Source: Mytilus edulis (Eukaryota; Mollusca; Bivalvia; Mytilida; Mytilidae). From it: a stretch of 64,000 nucleotides of DNA. Below, one piece after another: positions 22,838 through 36,096 of this stretch. Positions within the stretch are counted from its first letter, which is position 1. Each line of letters starts with the position of its first letter. Both the position numbers and the translations under genes were made by a program. The DNA lies in NCBI RefSeq assembly GCF_963676685.1, contig NC_092349.1, positions 55,131,232 through 55,195,231 of the forward strand. Reading direction: 5' to 3'. The notes beneath the pieces are model-generated. The model was not told the DNA's origin. It ran no database searches and saw only the letters and a list, made by a program, of their open reading frames with translations.

Positions 22838-24341
22838 ATAAGTCTGAAAATTACACCAAACAGTGTTAGAGTTAGATTTTCTACTGACAAATTTTTGTCC
22901 GTCCCTCAGCGGGATTCGAACTCACACCTTTGATACACTACAGCACCAATCGCTTAGCCTCATGTCCAGCGCTCTAGACCACTCGACCACATCCGCTATA
23001 TTAAAATATAACTTCAATAGTCGTAGTGTTACCTTGTCACGGAAGGTGAATCTAGAGATAGACATGAGACACGTGTTTTTTAAGCGTGTGTAGATGTTAT
23101 ATTATTATTTTCATACACAATGTATTTATCATTTGTCAGCAATCTAACTCAATAATTTTTATATATCATATAGGATCATGATTCATTTCATTATACAGTC
23201 ACTAGAAATAAGTATATTTTACAAACAAGTCTAAACAAGTGACAAACCATACAATATACATGTCCACTGGATCTAAGAGTGATATAGATACAAGGTTAAT
23301 ACAAATATTTATATAAGTCTGAAAATTACACCAAACAGTGTTAGAGTTAGATTTTCTACTGACAAATTTTTGTCCGTCCCTCAGCGGGATTCGAACTCAC
23401 ACCTTTGATACACTACAGCACCAATCGCTTAGCCTCATGTCCAGCGCTCTAGACCACTCGACCACATCCGCTATATTAAAATATAACTTCAATAGTCGTA
23501 GTGTTACCTTGTCACGGAAGGTGAATCTAGAGATAGACATGAGACACGTGTTTTTTAAGCGTGTGTAGATGTTATATTATTATTTTCATACACAATGTAT
23601 TTATCATTTGTCAGCAATCTAACTCAATAATTTTTATATATCATATAGGATCATGATTCATTTCATTAAACAGTCACTAGAAATAAGTATATTTTACAAA
23701 CAAGTCTAAACAAGTGACAAACCATACAATATACATGTCCACTGGATCTAAGAGTGATATAGATACAAGGTTAATACAAATATTTATATAAGTCTGAAAA
23801 TTACACCAAACAGTGTTAGAGTTAGATTTTCTACTGACAAATTTTTGTCCGTCCCTCAGCGGGATTCGAACTCACACCTTTGATACACTACAGCACCAAT
23901 CGCGTAGCCTCATGTCCAGCGCTCTAGACCACTCGACCACATCCGCTATATTAAAATATAACTTCAATAGTCGTAGTGTTACCTTGTCACGGAAGGTGAA
24001 TCTAGAGATAGACATGAGACACGTGTTTTTTAAGCGTGTGTAGATGTTATATTATTATTTTCATACACAATGTATTTATCATTTGTCAGCAATCTAACTC
24101 AATAATTTTTATATATCATATAGGATCATGATTCATTTCATTATACAGTCACTAGAAATAAGTATATTTTACAAACAAGTCTAAACAAGTGACAAACCAT
24201 ACAATATACATGTCCACTGGATCTAAGAGTGATATAGATACAAGGTTAATACAAATATTTATATAAGTCTGAAAATTACACCAAACAGTGTTAGAGTTAG
24301 ATTTTCTACTGACAAATTTTTGTCCGTCCCTCAGCGGGATA
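22838..24341. repeat. 475-bp tandem array, three units plus ~80 bp
   Basis: Units start near 22,838, 23,313, 23,788 and 24,263, with an exact period of 475 bp. They differ at very few sites, for example 'ttatacag' against 'ttaaacag' in unit 2 and 'cgcttag' against 'cgcgtag' in unit 3. An (AT)n tract borders both ends, and the last unit breaks off at 'cagcgggat'. Each unit carries a tRNA-like block on the minus strand. Confidence 0.95.
22893..22997 (-). repeat. tRNA-derived block in array unit 1 (also units 2 and 3)
   Basis: The minus strand reads GCGGATGTGGTCGAGTGGTC (A-box region) and, about 60 nt later, GTGAGTTCGAATCCCGC (B box). The layout resembles a long-variable-arm tRNA of the Ser/Leu type. 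The anticodon and T stems do not pair properly, so it is tRNA-derived. Copies lie 475 and 950 bp downstream. Confidence 0.6.
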
Positions 24342-24349
24342 TATATATA

Positions 24350-24405
24350 GTTTAATCTTAGTTGTCTCATCGGCAAATATGCCACATCTCCTTATTTTTA
24401 TAAAC
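24350..24405 (+). repeat. 3' end of a 'ctgactatgcggt' repeat
   Basis: 'gttgtctcatcggcaaatatgccacatctcc' is the typical 3' end of the family, joined directly to the broken last unit of the 475-bp array. Confidence 0.6.
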
Positions 24406-24964
24406 ATCAAATATGGTGTATTATGCTATTAAACTGTTTAATCATTCGTATATTAATCGGCATTATTCATATTCCTTTGCATTATCAGTATAGTCAGGGT
24501 TTTAATTTTTGCAATAAATTAGCATATGTTGTAACTGTTTAGCATACATCTAGTTGTGCTTAATATGAATCCAAAATTGTATCTCTATGTTCGTAGAGTT
24601 TACCTCCCTTTGATTGCAAAAGATGCATCCAGGGGAACTAACTGCGCTGCATTTACAACAACGTTTTATTTGGTTATTCTCAAATATTAAATACATGCTA
24701 ATTGGTTAATTTACCGTTTATATCTTTCTATTTACTACCACAACAACGCCAGCCCATAAACGAATTTGTAATATACAATCAAGGTTAAAAAAAAAGAAAA
24801 GGTAAAATACTGTAAAATGTTAAGGACATGATGGCTATTTTCCTAAACAGATCATATATCTAGCTAGTATCTGTTTATGTAAACAAAGCAGTTGAAAGAG
24901 TCTGGCCAATCTTTGAATTAAGAAGCCGAAGAAAAAGAAAAATATGAAGCAACTGTCAGATATA
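24405..24964. other. AT-rich stretch, nothing recognised
   Basis: No exon or repeat recognised by eye. Confidence 0.35.
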
Positions 24965-25941
24965 ATAGTGTCCTGTGAAAATGTGTCCACCTGGACAGTT
25001 TTTCATTGAATTTTGGTATTTAATAATGTCCATTGCCATGAAATATTGTCGCTTAAGTGGACATATTTTTACTGCAAAAACCATGAAATAGTGTTAACCA
25101 CAGAACAACTTTCATAGAATCTGCTATTAAATTGTGTCCTCCAAGGGAAGTAATACAAAGGTCATTAAAAAGTTTTAATATACTTGAATTTTAATAAAAT
25201 CTGAACAATTGAAAAGAAACTCGCATGACTGATTAATATACAAATGTTAACAACCATATTATGGTTGGAAATGAATATAGAGACATTAATTCCTTGGAAA
25301 TACCCAGTTAATGCTAATGAAAATGAAAGAAGGAAGTTTGTCAAGTATAAAAATCAAATTTGAGCAACTTTACTATACTTATTATGAGAAGAAGACAAAA
25401 TAAAATATAGAATTTTGATATAAATAATGTCCATTGTAATAAAATGTTGTCCTGTAAGTGGACAGCAGTTAACAATAATAGTTACAGGTATGAAATATGG
25501 TCCAACTACAGGACAATATTTATTAGTAGTTAGTGTTATTAAAATATGTCTATGTCCTTGGAAAACAATACTGAAAAGCATTTTGAACTTAAATCATTAT
25601 ACATGTACATTTACTATACATAAGAAGATAAGGATGGTATACATGTGTACTGATGAAACAACTCTTTTTTCAACGTAACAATGTATTCAAGTTCGCAATT
25701 ATACATGTAGGTTACAATACGTATAGTTTACAAGGCGATGAATATCATTTAATACTTTATCATATAAAAAATTGTCGGTGTGGACACATAATCCCTGGAC
25801 AGAATTATAGAATTAAATAATGTCCACGTCCATGGACGCTTTTTCATACCTGAGGACATATTATGCATAGGAAATCGTGTCCATGGACAGTATTTACTAT
25901 GAAATAATGTCCAGTGGACAATATTTCATGAGGGACACTAT
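24965..25941. mobile_element. 977-bp element rich in GTCC/GGAC words
   Basis: It begins ATAGTGTCC and ends GGACACTAT. More than ten 'tgtcca' or 'tggaca' words occur along it, many paired as short palindromes such as GTCCATGGAC, GTCCACCTGGAC and GTCCAGTGGAC. Phrases like 'aataatgtccattg' recur at 25,020 and 25,425. No transposase is present. It resembles a non-autonomous element built from repeats of one short motif. Confidence 0.65.
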
Positions 25942-26904
25942 AAAAATTCTACACAATTCAACCACTACGAAATGTAGAAAATCGGTCTTTTTTTCTCTTA
26001 TACTATTTATTTCGTATCTGCTAATTCATTTACTGTAGTTGCATTCAGATTCCCTTATACAAGTGTGTGTGTGACAATCTGTCCATGATATTAAAACAAG
26101 TATGACAATGATTATAGGGAAATCATAGTGCAATGGTTATGTTGACATGATGACTATGTTAAAGGGGCACTAGCTGTCAAATTCATGTTCGCCGATTTAA
26201 TTCAAAATCTCACATTTTATTTATAACAATGTAAAACATTTATCCAAACTATTAAACGTTTAAATAAATAATTTACACTATATTGTCTTCTATAAATTTT
26301 TATTTTCTCACAACTAAAAAAAACAATTTGTATTAGGATAATACATAAATCCACCAGAGACCAACAGATATGGGTTCATCGCATGACCGTCACCAATGAG
26401 CTAATCTCATACACTGTATTGAAATTAAGCCACCAATTACAAGTAATTAAATATAAAACAATAACAATTAAGCGAAATTAAAAAAGCACGGTCAGAATAT
26501 ACAATGTACGTAAATAATAAACTAAACGAAAACAAGAAAACCCAAGGACTTGATAGTGAAGTTGGACAGGAACGTCCAAGAACCGGTTTAAAAATATCAA
26601 CAATCCGCTTATATAACTTGGACAGTGTTGGAACAATCGCCGATGTCGGATTTAGGACAATGACTGCTCAATACTTATCTGACATAAAACATACGTCAAG
26701 TGCTTGTTTCTAATTGTTCTTACTATAAATATTATCTGAATCAATGTTCGTGATTAATGATTGTAATCATACTTGTAACATAAAATGTGTATACGTTATA
26801 ATATTTGGAGTGTCCATAAAAAGAAGATATGTTGGATAAAAGTTTCTGCTTTAAAAAGCCTCAATCTGAAAAGTCAAATACTTTTGATAAAACGGTTCTA
26901 ACGC

Positions 26905-26995
26905 GTGAAAACAGAAGGTCACCAACGGGTCTTCAATGAAGCGAAGTATTCCCCTACCCGGAGCCGTCCTTCAGCTGGCCCCTAAATATTATCTA
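26905..26995 (+). repeat. Dispersed 'ggtcaccaacgggtcttca' repeat
   Basis: 'gaaggtcaccaacgggtctt' through 'cgtccttcagctggcccc' matches 46,735-47,060 and 53,705-53,865. Confidence 0.7.
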
Positions 26996-27384
26996 AACAT
27001 GAAAGCAGTGATAGGTTCATCCTAGTACTATAACCTAGCCTTATAGTACTGAAATGTTAACTGCTTCGACAGTTTACCGTACCCTTTTGGGGTTTTTAAA
27101 TATTTAGAACTAAATCTCATAGCCTATATCTAATCTATTGAACTGAAATCTTAGGCAAGTATGCTCTCTGCAAATGTGAAAAATCGTATATATATTCGAT
27201 TCCCGACTGTATCAAACCAAACTCTTGAAAATAGTGTTGCAGACGAATCACAAAGCAGTATACTATATTGTGTACTGATCAGAATATGACTTTATTTTAC
27301 ATCGTAATTGACAAATGTGTAGATCCTGTCTGAACGTTTAAAACGCGTTAATTTAAAAACAAATATATTCATATATATCTCAGT

Positions 27385-27475
27385 AGCATGGTTCGAATCC
27401 CGGCGAGGGAAGAACAAAGAATTTCCGAAAGCAAATTTACAGATCTTACATTGTTGGGTTGATGTTTAGACGTGT
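27385..27475 (+). repeat. tRNA-derived SINE fragment
   Basis: It carries the B-box GGTTCGAATCCCGGCGAGGG, then 'gcaaatttacagatctta' and 'cattgttgggttgat'. It matches the reverse complement of 37,565-37,640 and lacks its 5' half. Confidence 0.6.
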
Positions 27476-29179
27476 TGTATATACAGAATGTACACAGCCA
27501 TGTATCACCATCACTGCTGATGATCCGATGGATAAATCTGTTGTAGAGTTGTCACTGGTTCGGAAGTACTTATAATATATATATATAAAATATTGACCGC
27601 TTACTTCTCTCATAAAGCGAAGGAGAAAAAAAACAGGAATAATGATGGACTTTAGCATGCGAAGCACCAGCTTTTTTTTAATCATATGAGAAAGTTGAGC
27701 TGTGACTGTTTTGTTTCATAAATGAAAACTAGACAATCTTGCAGAACTATTTGAAAGTTTTAGTAGTCAGTTTATAACAACCGATGACGAAAACACAATT
27801 TCCATCCCATTATTACATTTTGACGTTATGCATTTCTCCGTATATTCTCTACACCCAGGTTGTCACATATCACAGAATTTCATAATCTGGCTAAAATTAG
27901 TTCAAGTTGTTATTGTATGAAAACTATCTTATCTTAATACTGAAATCTATCTTTGTTTTTTATTTAATGTCACACGAACATAAAGTTCGAAACCGAGAAC
28001 TTTTTCTAGAGAACCAATATCATGCATACATGTAAGTACGATTGACAAAAAAATACACCGACTCATTTAACATCAAATCAAAAAGGTCGAATCAAAGGAC
28101 TATGTTCGGAAAGGTAACATCAATACGAATAATCCGACATTGATATTTTGACATTGAGACCGAACTTAAAGGTAATTTACATTTTGTACAATTCATGATG
28201 ACAAGCTCAAAATCATCGTATGTCGTAGGTCTTCTTCAAAAGAAAGTTTTTTTACAAGAACTTCCACACAGGTAAAATGGCAAACACAATATGCCTACAT
28301 TCTTTGAAAGGGCAGTTATAAAAGAAAGTATTTTTACTTGAAGTATCCTATACAACAGTTGCATGTTGCTTTTGATTTAAGTTCTATTTAACTCTAGATT
28401 TTTTTCTTGTATTACAATTATACCACATCGGTAGTTTCACGGTAAAGAGTTTGTAATTGTCCTATGTACAGGCTTAGAGGTTGTGGGTTTGTTCAAAGAG
28501 AAGAGACAAAGTCTTGTAATAATATCAAGCAGTGGGTTCTTTTTCGCACTATAAATGGAGTCATTATTTTAAAATATCAACTCAGTGTATCGGTCTACAC
28601 ACATTGTAAATCAGAGTATCTTCTAAAACCGTTCGCATTAAAATTGAACTGTTTGTTGATGTTACGCAGCTATTTAAAAATCTTAATCAATTTTCTCTAT
28701 AAATATGTATTAAAATAATAAAGATTTTCTTTGTTTATATGAGAACGAACATTTGATATTCTTTGAGGGAGATTATAACACCTGAATCTTCTGGTCTTGT
28801 TATACATGTCTCTGGAAAAAGACCATTTTAGATAAATGAAAGAAAAAGCCGGCTTCGCAAAAGGGGAAAATTGATATTCTCCTCCCGAAATCGTCTACTG
28901 CCCCTCTACAACAATAACATGGTCATCCCCTTAAACAGTACGCAGGAAGAGAAGTTGAAAGAGAACAATTTCGCAATTCCTATGAACGGTCAATAGATCG
29001 TTTCGTCGTGCAGTGGCAAGTATTACAGATATATTTAGGACGAACCAATTCAACAAACCGTATCCATTTCAATGAATAGGATATAGAATATTCATTTGTC
29101 ATAAGAAAACTGGATCTGTCGATATGTGAAGGGAACTTTATCACCGAGTTGTCTACGTATACAAAAAGAAGATGTGATT

Positions 29180-29330
29180 ATGATTGTTAATGAGACAACT
29201 CTCCACAAGAGTCCAAAATGACACGGAAATTAACAACTATAGATCACCGTTCGGCCTTTAATAATGAGCAAAGCCCATACAGCATAGTCAGCTATAAAAG
29301 GCCCCGAAATGACAATCTAGTATTTTAATG
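29180..29330 (-). repeat. 'ctgactatgcggt' repeat, minus orientation
   Basis: 'gagacaactctccacaagag', 'caatgagcaaagccca'-like and 'catagtcagctataaaagg' are the reverse complement of the family seen at 45,630. Confidence 0.75.
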
Positions 29331-31399
29331 GCCACTAGCGTGTCAAAACTGAGGCTGTGACTGTGGTTCTTTTTCGGCAAAGTGTGTTTAGCTTAGATCT
29401 TTAAAAATAAACACACGTTACTTGTTTTCTTGTCGAAGGCCAGTGGTTTTCTCTGGCTTTCTCTACAAATTAATCTTGATTGTCATGGAAAGCCAAACGT
29501 AACGAAAGTGTCACTAAAACCAGAAAACAACTAATTGTTCATATGATTCTTTTCGTTTACGGGTAAAATGATTTATTTTAGTTTGAACCATGTTTTTGCA
29601 AGACATAAGTGCGCACACATTTTTTATCACTTTTTTATACTGATTTTCGGAGAACCCTAATTGTGCGCCTATTCCTAAGAACAGATATACTGTATTTTTT
29701 CCCAAAATATTGAATAAATAATTTTAATTTCGGTGATCTTGAATAATATAGTTAATACAAGAGTAGGTATGCCATTGTATCATTCAGGTTTGTTTTTAAT
29801 TTTCACCGGCAGACGACTTTGTCAACACCGACTCCAATGAAGCGAAATTTCGATTACAACTGAGAGAAGATGAGGGAGTGGGGAGGGGCAGAGGAACGGT
29901 CCCCCTTATGGAATATCATATTTGTAAAGTGCTTACACTTTTTTAAAAGTAACAGTCAAAATATTTGCTTACTAGTCCCTTTTTTAAGTGGTTTATCATT
30001 TTCAGACAAAATGGGTATTAAACGGATCTATGAAATGTTGTAATATATGGGCAATCGCACCGCAATCCAATCTGTAGAAATCGAGAAATCGTTATTATGT
30101 GTCTTTGTATGTACATGTAAATTTCATCTTTTAGTACCATAGAAAGGAAGATGCAAATGTGGTTTAATGGAATCTTTTGTGTAACTATTACAGCTATGTT
30201 TGTTTACCAATCACAGTTTCTATGATAAAGACAGATGTGGCATATACAATTTGGTATACATTGGCCTTATGTATTAAAGCAGAGTTCAAGATTTAGATAA
30301 GCAAAACTTAAAGGATATGGAATTTTATAGAGGTACGGTTAATTTTCCTGTATTTTTTATACCTCATGTAACGTGTCGAAATTTCGTACTTGCAAAAATC
30401 CAAATTATCCATTGGATAAAGCACATATGATTTACATAACAATGCACATTACAAGTGTACAACATATAAAACATAAATGAAAATTAATCACAAGTCTATT
30501 TTATTGGAAGGGAAAATATACATGGTCCATGATCGCATGCTTTGTTCTTTTAATGCTAGCCTAGCGAATCAAACTCTGAACCTTTCCAAATGCACTGTCT
30601 AGGCATGGAAGTAAAATTTATACTTCCATGGTTTAGGTATCTATTAAAATCTGAGATCCGAATTTCCACAAGTTTTTTTTAAATATAAAGGTCTGTATAC
30701 AAAGGTCGTAACATGAGTTTATCAATTATAATCCAATATGGAGTTTAAAACTCCCCTGCGATTTAAATTGCTTATGGGTGTCCAACAGATCGTTTAATAA
30801 TAAATACTAAAAATTTGCAAATACATGTACATGTATCTGTAAAATTGAAGTCGTGTGCCGTCTGAACAAATTTCTATAATACAGTTATAAGATAATCACG
30901 TGTCCGAAAATATGTAAAACAAATATATGTGTAAATCTAAAAGAACACATTTGACACTACATGTATGGTCTTAGTAAAAAAAATATTAAAGGAAATTAGC
31001 TGCTTTCCATGTTTAAACTATTTTTTTCATTTTTGCCCTTTAAAAGTTATAGATGGTGAATTTCACTCCTTCTTTCATTGCGAAATAAATAAACATGTAA
31101 GAAATAATAATTTCTCTGCAAATGCTTTTCAAAATACTGACTTTATGTGTTGCACTAACAAACAAAAACTATAATACATACTCATCATGATCAATCAATA
31201 AAAAAATTCAACACATTTTAGGCTCGTTTTTAAACTGAGGACAGGGCTTGATTTACCGATGCATAGTTTGAAGTTTTGTGGTTAATTAATATGCTGTAAT
31301 TTATATTTAGATTTTTCACTATATTACATGTATATACTTGCAACAATAGATATATACATATATATTATATGTGTGTGTATATGTTAGGTTTTTTTTTCA

Positions 31400-31480
31400 G
31401 TTTGTCACAAACACGTTTAATTTGTTGAAATATATATGACAATAAAGATTATTATTATTTATTTTATCAACGCCTGACTT
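31400..31480 (+). repeat. Retroposon-like 3' tail
   Basis: 'tatgacaataaagattattattattt' has a polyadenylation-like AATAAA followed by an ATT-rich tail, as in 3' ends of mollusc SINE/LINE copies. The upstream body is not recognised. Confidence 0.4.
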
Positions 31481-33073
31481 TTAATTATTCAGGTTTTTTT
31501 TACCCTAACCATGGAAGTGAAATAACTAAAGAGGTTATATGACCTCATTGCCCCAACTCTAATGTAAATTAAATCTGGCAGATATTTTCACATCCGCAAG
31601 AACAAATGTTTCGTAGAAGGGTGCATTTTCTGATAAAGGATCAAAGGACGCCAATAGTACTTTATTATAAAACTTTCATCACAACATGGAAGTATTATAT
31701 TAACAGGAACTACTACGACCCGACTTCAAACGTTTCATCTGCGATGCCGCGCGCAATTTAATGACATGTTACATGTAATTAGCTTGAAACATGGCACGTT
31801 ATTTACACGTGTGGTGTGGTGCCCTACAATATTGTCATTCTCGGTTGCTTTCGGGATTACGGAAATAAACGAAGAAATCGAAAGTTGTTATAAATTCTTA
31901 GGAAACAGCAATCGGCAAACCTCGGCAGATTCCGTTACCCTACATCTGCATACGTGTGCCAATTGAGTGATTGATGGATTAATGCGAGTCATCATTAATT
32001 CTATAGAAAAACACATTGACGATGGAAATTTGTACCAAATGTATTGAATAATTGCCTCATTTTTATTGATTTATTTTTCGGTAGAAATTGGACTATATGT
32101 AATATATATCGCAAGTTGTGATTATATAATAAGTACTGTTTACTCCACTGAGTGGCACGCATTTCCTGCATATTTAAGACGATTGTAAATTATCGTTCTG
32201 ATAAAATCAAAAGATCAAAGAGATTTTAGATCAATGTAGGAATTATTAAGCTTCGCTCTAAATCCAGGGTAAGACCACTGATTGGTTGGTATATACGAAT
32301 GTTCAGCTGAACCCCGATGTGTTGAATTTTTTTTTAGTACTGCGACTCAAGGATTTGTATAGTGACATTATACAAATTCTTGTGCGACTGTTTAATAAAA
32401 TATATACCAGTATCATTTGGACGGTTTCATTTGGTCGGATAGTGATAACATATTTTAGGGGACAGAAATGTATTATATAAATAGCTATATAACGTAGTTA
32501 GATCTTTGCTGTATTTTGTTGATTGGTACTTGCTCGATTAATTTTCGTATTGTAAACTGGAAATTTCTACTTTCCAGGATTATCCAGTAACTTAACCATA
32601 TATATTACTCTAAACTTCGCAGTTTTAATATTTATCAAATATATTTATTGTTAACCGGCGGTAACCGGAACACACCTTAATCGCGATTTAAACTTCACCC
32701 ACAAACTAAGAAAATAATGTCACTCACTATTTCAAATCGTTGTAGAATAATTAATTCTGGGCCGATTTTCATTTTTTATGCATCAGTCTATTTGTTTAAA
32801 TAAGTTGTTCACGAATAAAGGTCTACCGACGCGATTGAAATAAGTAAAGGTGTTTTCCGACAGGTAATATTGTTAAGCTGTCTCGATTAAAACCACGTGA
32901 TTGATAAGAAGTATCTCTGGTCAATTTATGACCGCGGCATCGCAGATAGTCACAAAAGAAATTAACGACAGTGTACTAACTAGACAGTTTCCATATCTTT
33001 TCTACAGGGCTACCCGGGTTATAAATAAGTGCTAATTAATCGTTGTAGTTCCTGTCAATATAATACTTCCATG

Positions 33074-33430
33074 ATCACAATAAGATCGTGGCGTTCCTGA
33101 TCAATTAACTTAATGGGACGTGTTAAACTATTATATGATACTTTGAACTCTGAATTGATAGTCGTTTATCTACAAATTTAGAAAATCGACATATAATCTA
33201 AACAATGTAAAGTTCTTTTTATACAAATACAAATATAAATACAAAGGACGCCAATAGTACTTTATTATAAAACTTTCATCACAATAAGATCGTGGCGTTC
33301 CTGATCAATTAACTTAATGGGACGTGTTAAACTATTATATGATACTTTGAACTCTGAATTGATAGTCGTTTATCTACAAATTTAGAAAGTCGACATATAA
33401 TCTAAACAATGTAAAGTTCTTTTTATATAT
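33074..33430. repeat. 150-bp local duplication with inserted filler
   Basis: 33,074-33,225 and 33,280-33,430 are near-identical ('aagatcgtggcgttcctga' onward). The DNA between them contains a 43-bp exact copy of 31,643-31,685 ('ggacgccaatagtac' to 'tttcatcacaa'). Confidence 0.8.
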
Positions 33431-33734
33431 TTACAAATGTAGACGGGTGTTTAAATAGTAAATAATATAATTATATATTCCATACAGTTTTTCTCTTTCT
33501 TTTATTTATTTTTTGCACCATGCATGAATAGACTAAAAGAAAATATGTCTTCTTAGCTAAAAAGCTGCTAAGAAAGGCGAAGTAAAAACATTTAAATTAT
33601 ATTCTAAAATACATTTTATAATATCATAACGTATTCTATGGTAAACATGTTAAGACAAGGAATCTACATTTTTTGTATTGATCCTTTATAAAATTATTAA
33701 GAAAAAAATGCATAATGGATATTTTACTATTTAT

Positions 33735-34170
33735 CAAAAGATACTTCAAAATTGTAAGTGTTTTTATTCTTTCCACATACTGTAGATAATTAATTCCATG
33801 TGTAAAATGAGAATTTATAACCAAAAATTATTTAATATAATGCAATCGAAAATGGAACAAGGTATACAAATAGTAGACTCCCTTAAAACTTCTTTTTACT
33901 TCATACATGTATTCTGTCAGCAGAATAAAACGAAATAGGAAAAAAATCGGCATAAAATGTTTACTGCCATTGTAGAAAATAATTGCTATATCTATATAAG
34001 TTTATATCTTTAATTCCAATTTTCAATAAATAGGTTTTATATCTTTCATTCCAATTTTCAGAAAATAGATTTATATCTTTTATTCAAATTTTCAGAAAAT
34101 CTCAAATTGACCTTTTTATTTATAGACATGTCTAAAACGTGTCAGACCTTGTACTATTCAACTAAATGAA
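33735..34170 (+). repeat. Left arm of a wide inverted repeat
   Basis: This arm is the inverted, diverged counterpart of 36,800-37,240. Shared landmarks, reversed, are 'tactgtagataatta', 'agtagactcccttaaaact', 'taaaatgtttactgccatt' and repeated 'tatatctttcattccaattt' words. About 2.6 kb separates the arms. Confidence 0.8.
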
Positions 34171-34474
34171 TTGATTTAATATTTAATTACAAAAATGTGT
34201 TGTTTTTGTTAAAACTTACATTCCACCATTCCAACGGCAATTGTATAAGTATTTGTATTGTCATTATAACATGTTCCGTATCATGCAGAATTTATTTTCA
34301 AAATAAACTTTTTGCATTTGTTTCGTCCTTTTAACAGATAATTGAAACAATACGTTTACGCACTATAATGGAACTCAAATACAATTATCTTAAAAGTAAA
34401 ACATGTAGGATGTGTTGCCTTCCAATCTTTTGTTGTAAAAAGAACAAAATATACTGCTGTTTTATGTTAGGGTG

Positions 34475-34740
34475 ATGGTTGGCGCCTGTTAAACAGTTAA
34501 AAAACCGCTGTATTTGTTTGCACTTGTCAGGAACCTGTTGTTCAGTGGTTGCCGTTGGTTTTCTTGTTTAAATTTTTCGAACACTAGTCAATTTGGGGCC
34601 CTTTGTAGCTTGCTGTTCGGTGTTAGCAGAGGCTCAATGTTGAAGGCCGTTCTTTGGTCGATAATGGTTTACTTTTTTACAGATTCTGACTTGGGTGGAA
34701 AGTTGTCACATTGACACTCATGCCACATCTTCTTATATCT
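34475..34740 (+). repeat. Variant 'ctgactatgcggt' repeat inserted in a paralogous unit
   Basis: It contains 'caggaacctgttgttcagtgg', 'gctcaatgttgaaggccgt' and 'gttgtcacattgacactc'. It splits the segment paralogous to 19,560-20,160. Confidence 0.7.
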
Positions 34741-35277
34741 ATAAAGAACTTACTTTTGAGAATTTTGAGCTCTTGATTCTTTTCATATAAAAAATTAATC
34801 CGTGCGATATAGTATATCCCTTTTCCTCGCTGTGTGTTCTGTTACTGCATGAAACAATGCTTAAGAGTCAGTCAAATAAGATTTCTACTATAACAGGTAA
34901 TATAGAATCGCTATCAAATCGGTTAAAATTTTGAATAAAATTTAAAATAAAATCATACAAACCTGATGTGTACTAACTTGAAAGTATTGACGACAATTTA
35001 ATTACAGAACTTTGTCAATTTGCTATTATACACCGAACTGCAGTCTATTTAAGCGTTTGATAATGCATTGATATCATTTTGACGTATCACAAACAAACAA
35101 CTTGTAACGTTTAATGTCATTGGCCAAAAGATTTAAATAATGTGCATGTGAACAGACACAGGTGACAGACAATGGAATGTACTACGTTACTCCGAACATT
35201 TAAAGAATTAAAATAGTGGGGTCGAAATATTATACTGAAATCATTGGTGGTTATATATAATCCTTAAAAATGATTTG

Positions 35278-35580
35278 TGATTTTACATAATCACTGAAAA
35301 TTATAAGAATTGTTTTACAATTCCCAAGTATGTGTTCAATGATTATCAATAATGAATACAGTCTCTCTTTGTTAAAAATAAATCAAATTCAGAAAAAAAA
35401 TCATCTGTAAAATAAATAAAATTCAGAAAAAAAAATCATCTGACTATACAGATGATTTTTTTTCTGAATTTGATTTATTTTAAACAAAGATAGACTGTGT
35501 TCATTATTGATAATCCCTGAAAACATTTCAGAGATGTGTAAAACAATTCTTAAAATTTTCAGTGGTTATGTAAAATCACT
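35278..35580. repeat. Long imperfect hairpin, ~150-bp arms
   Basis: The arms 35,278-35,442 and 35,449-35,580 pair around the 6-nt centre ACTATA. The innermost stem is 'aaaaaaaatcatctg' with its complement. The left arm has an internal 32-bp duplication. The outer stem reads 'tgattttacataatcactg' against its inverse. It resembles a foldback MITE and lies midway inside the wide inverted repeat. Confidence 0.8.
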
Positions 35581-35696
35581 GATAATTTTCAAGGATTATG
35601 TATACTCACTAATGATTTTAATGTTTATACAAAATCCCTGAAAATTCAGGGATCATTCTACATAATCCCTGATTATACAAATTCAATGTAACATAT

Positions 35697-36096
35697 ATAT
35701 GCGTATGGTCATGACCATATGCGTATACTTATATGGTCCGACCATACGCGTATTTTTTAATTTTTTAGTCAACATATTGCCATTTACTCGTAATAACAAA
35801 TCGGTTATGACCATCGGTAATGACCATCGGTATAAAATGTGTTTACTTTAAATTTGACAATTAAGTAAAATTAACAATGTGAAACTTCTTATTTTTATTT
35901 AGCTTATCTTTTTATTATAATATAACGATAACATTACCTATATGACAGCGTCTTTTGAATGAACGGTCATACCATATGAAGAGTTTAGAAGTATTAAAAG
36001 TAAACTGTAACAGAGTGTTAATTACCCCGACCATATGAGTATATACCCATATGGTCATGACCATACGCGTATGGTCCAAATACTCATATGGTCCGG
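35697..36096. mobile_element. ~400-bp element with palindrome-rich ends
   Basis: The end blocks 35,697-35,753 and 36,028-36,096 are built from GACCATAY and its complement. They include the palindromes ATGGTCATGACCAT (both ends) and ACGCGT-centred words. The blocks are partly inverted copies of each other. Two further 'gaccatcggta' words lie inside, near 35,810-35,830. There is no ORF of note. Confidence 0.6.

Larger units (their letters stand above)
25942..33070. other. 7-kb stretch with scattered repeats and no recognised gene
   Basis: Listed separately below are repeat fragments at 26,905, 27,385 and 29,180 and a SINE/LINE-type tail near 31,440. I examined the minor ORFs at 26,504-26,713 (plus), 29,514-29,705 (minus) and 31,766-31,966 (plus) and found no family resemblance. 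Deeply diverged exons cannot be excluded by eye. Confidence 0.4.

Noticed and set aside
22893-22997. Functional tRNA gene (three copies)
   Set aside because: A and B boxes are present, but the anticodon stem and T stem do not pair well and no standard cloverleaf forms. A tRNA-derived repeat fits better.
26504-26713. Plus-strand 69-residue ORF as a gene
   Set aside because: Its composition is plausible, but there is no family resemblance, no promoter or splice partner, and the region is repeat-laden.
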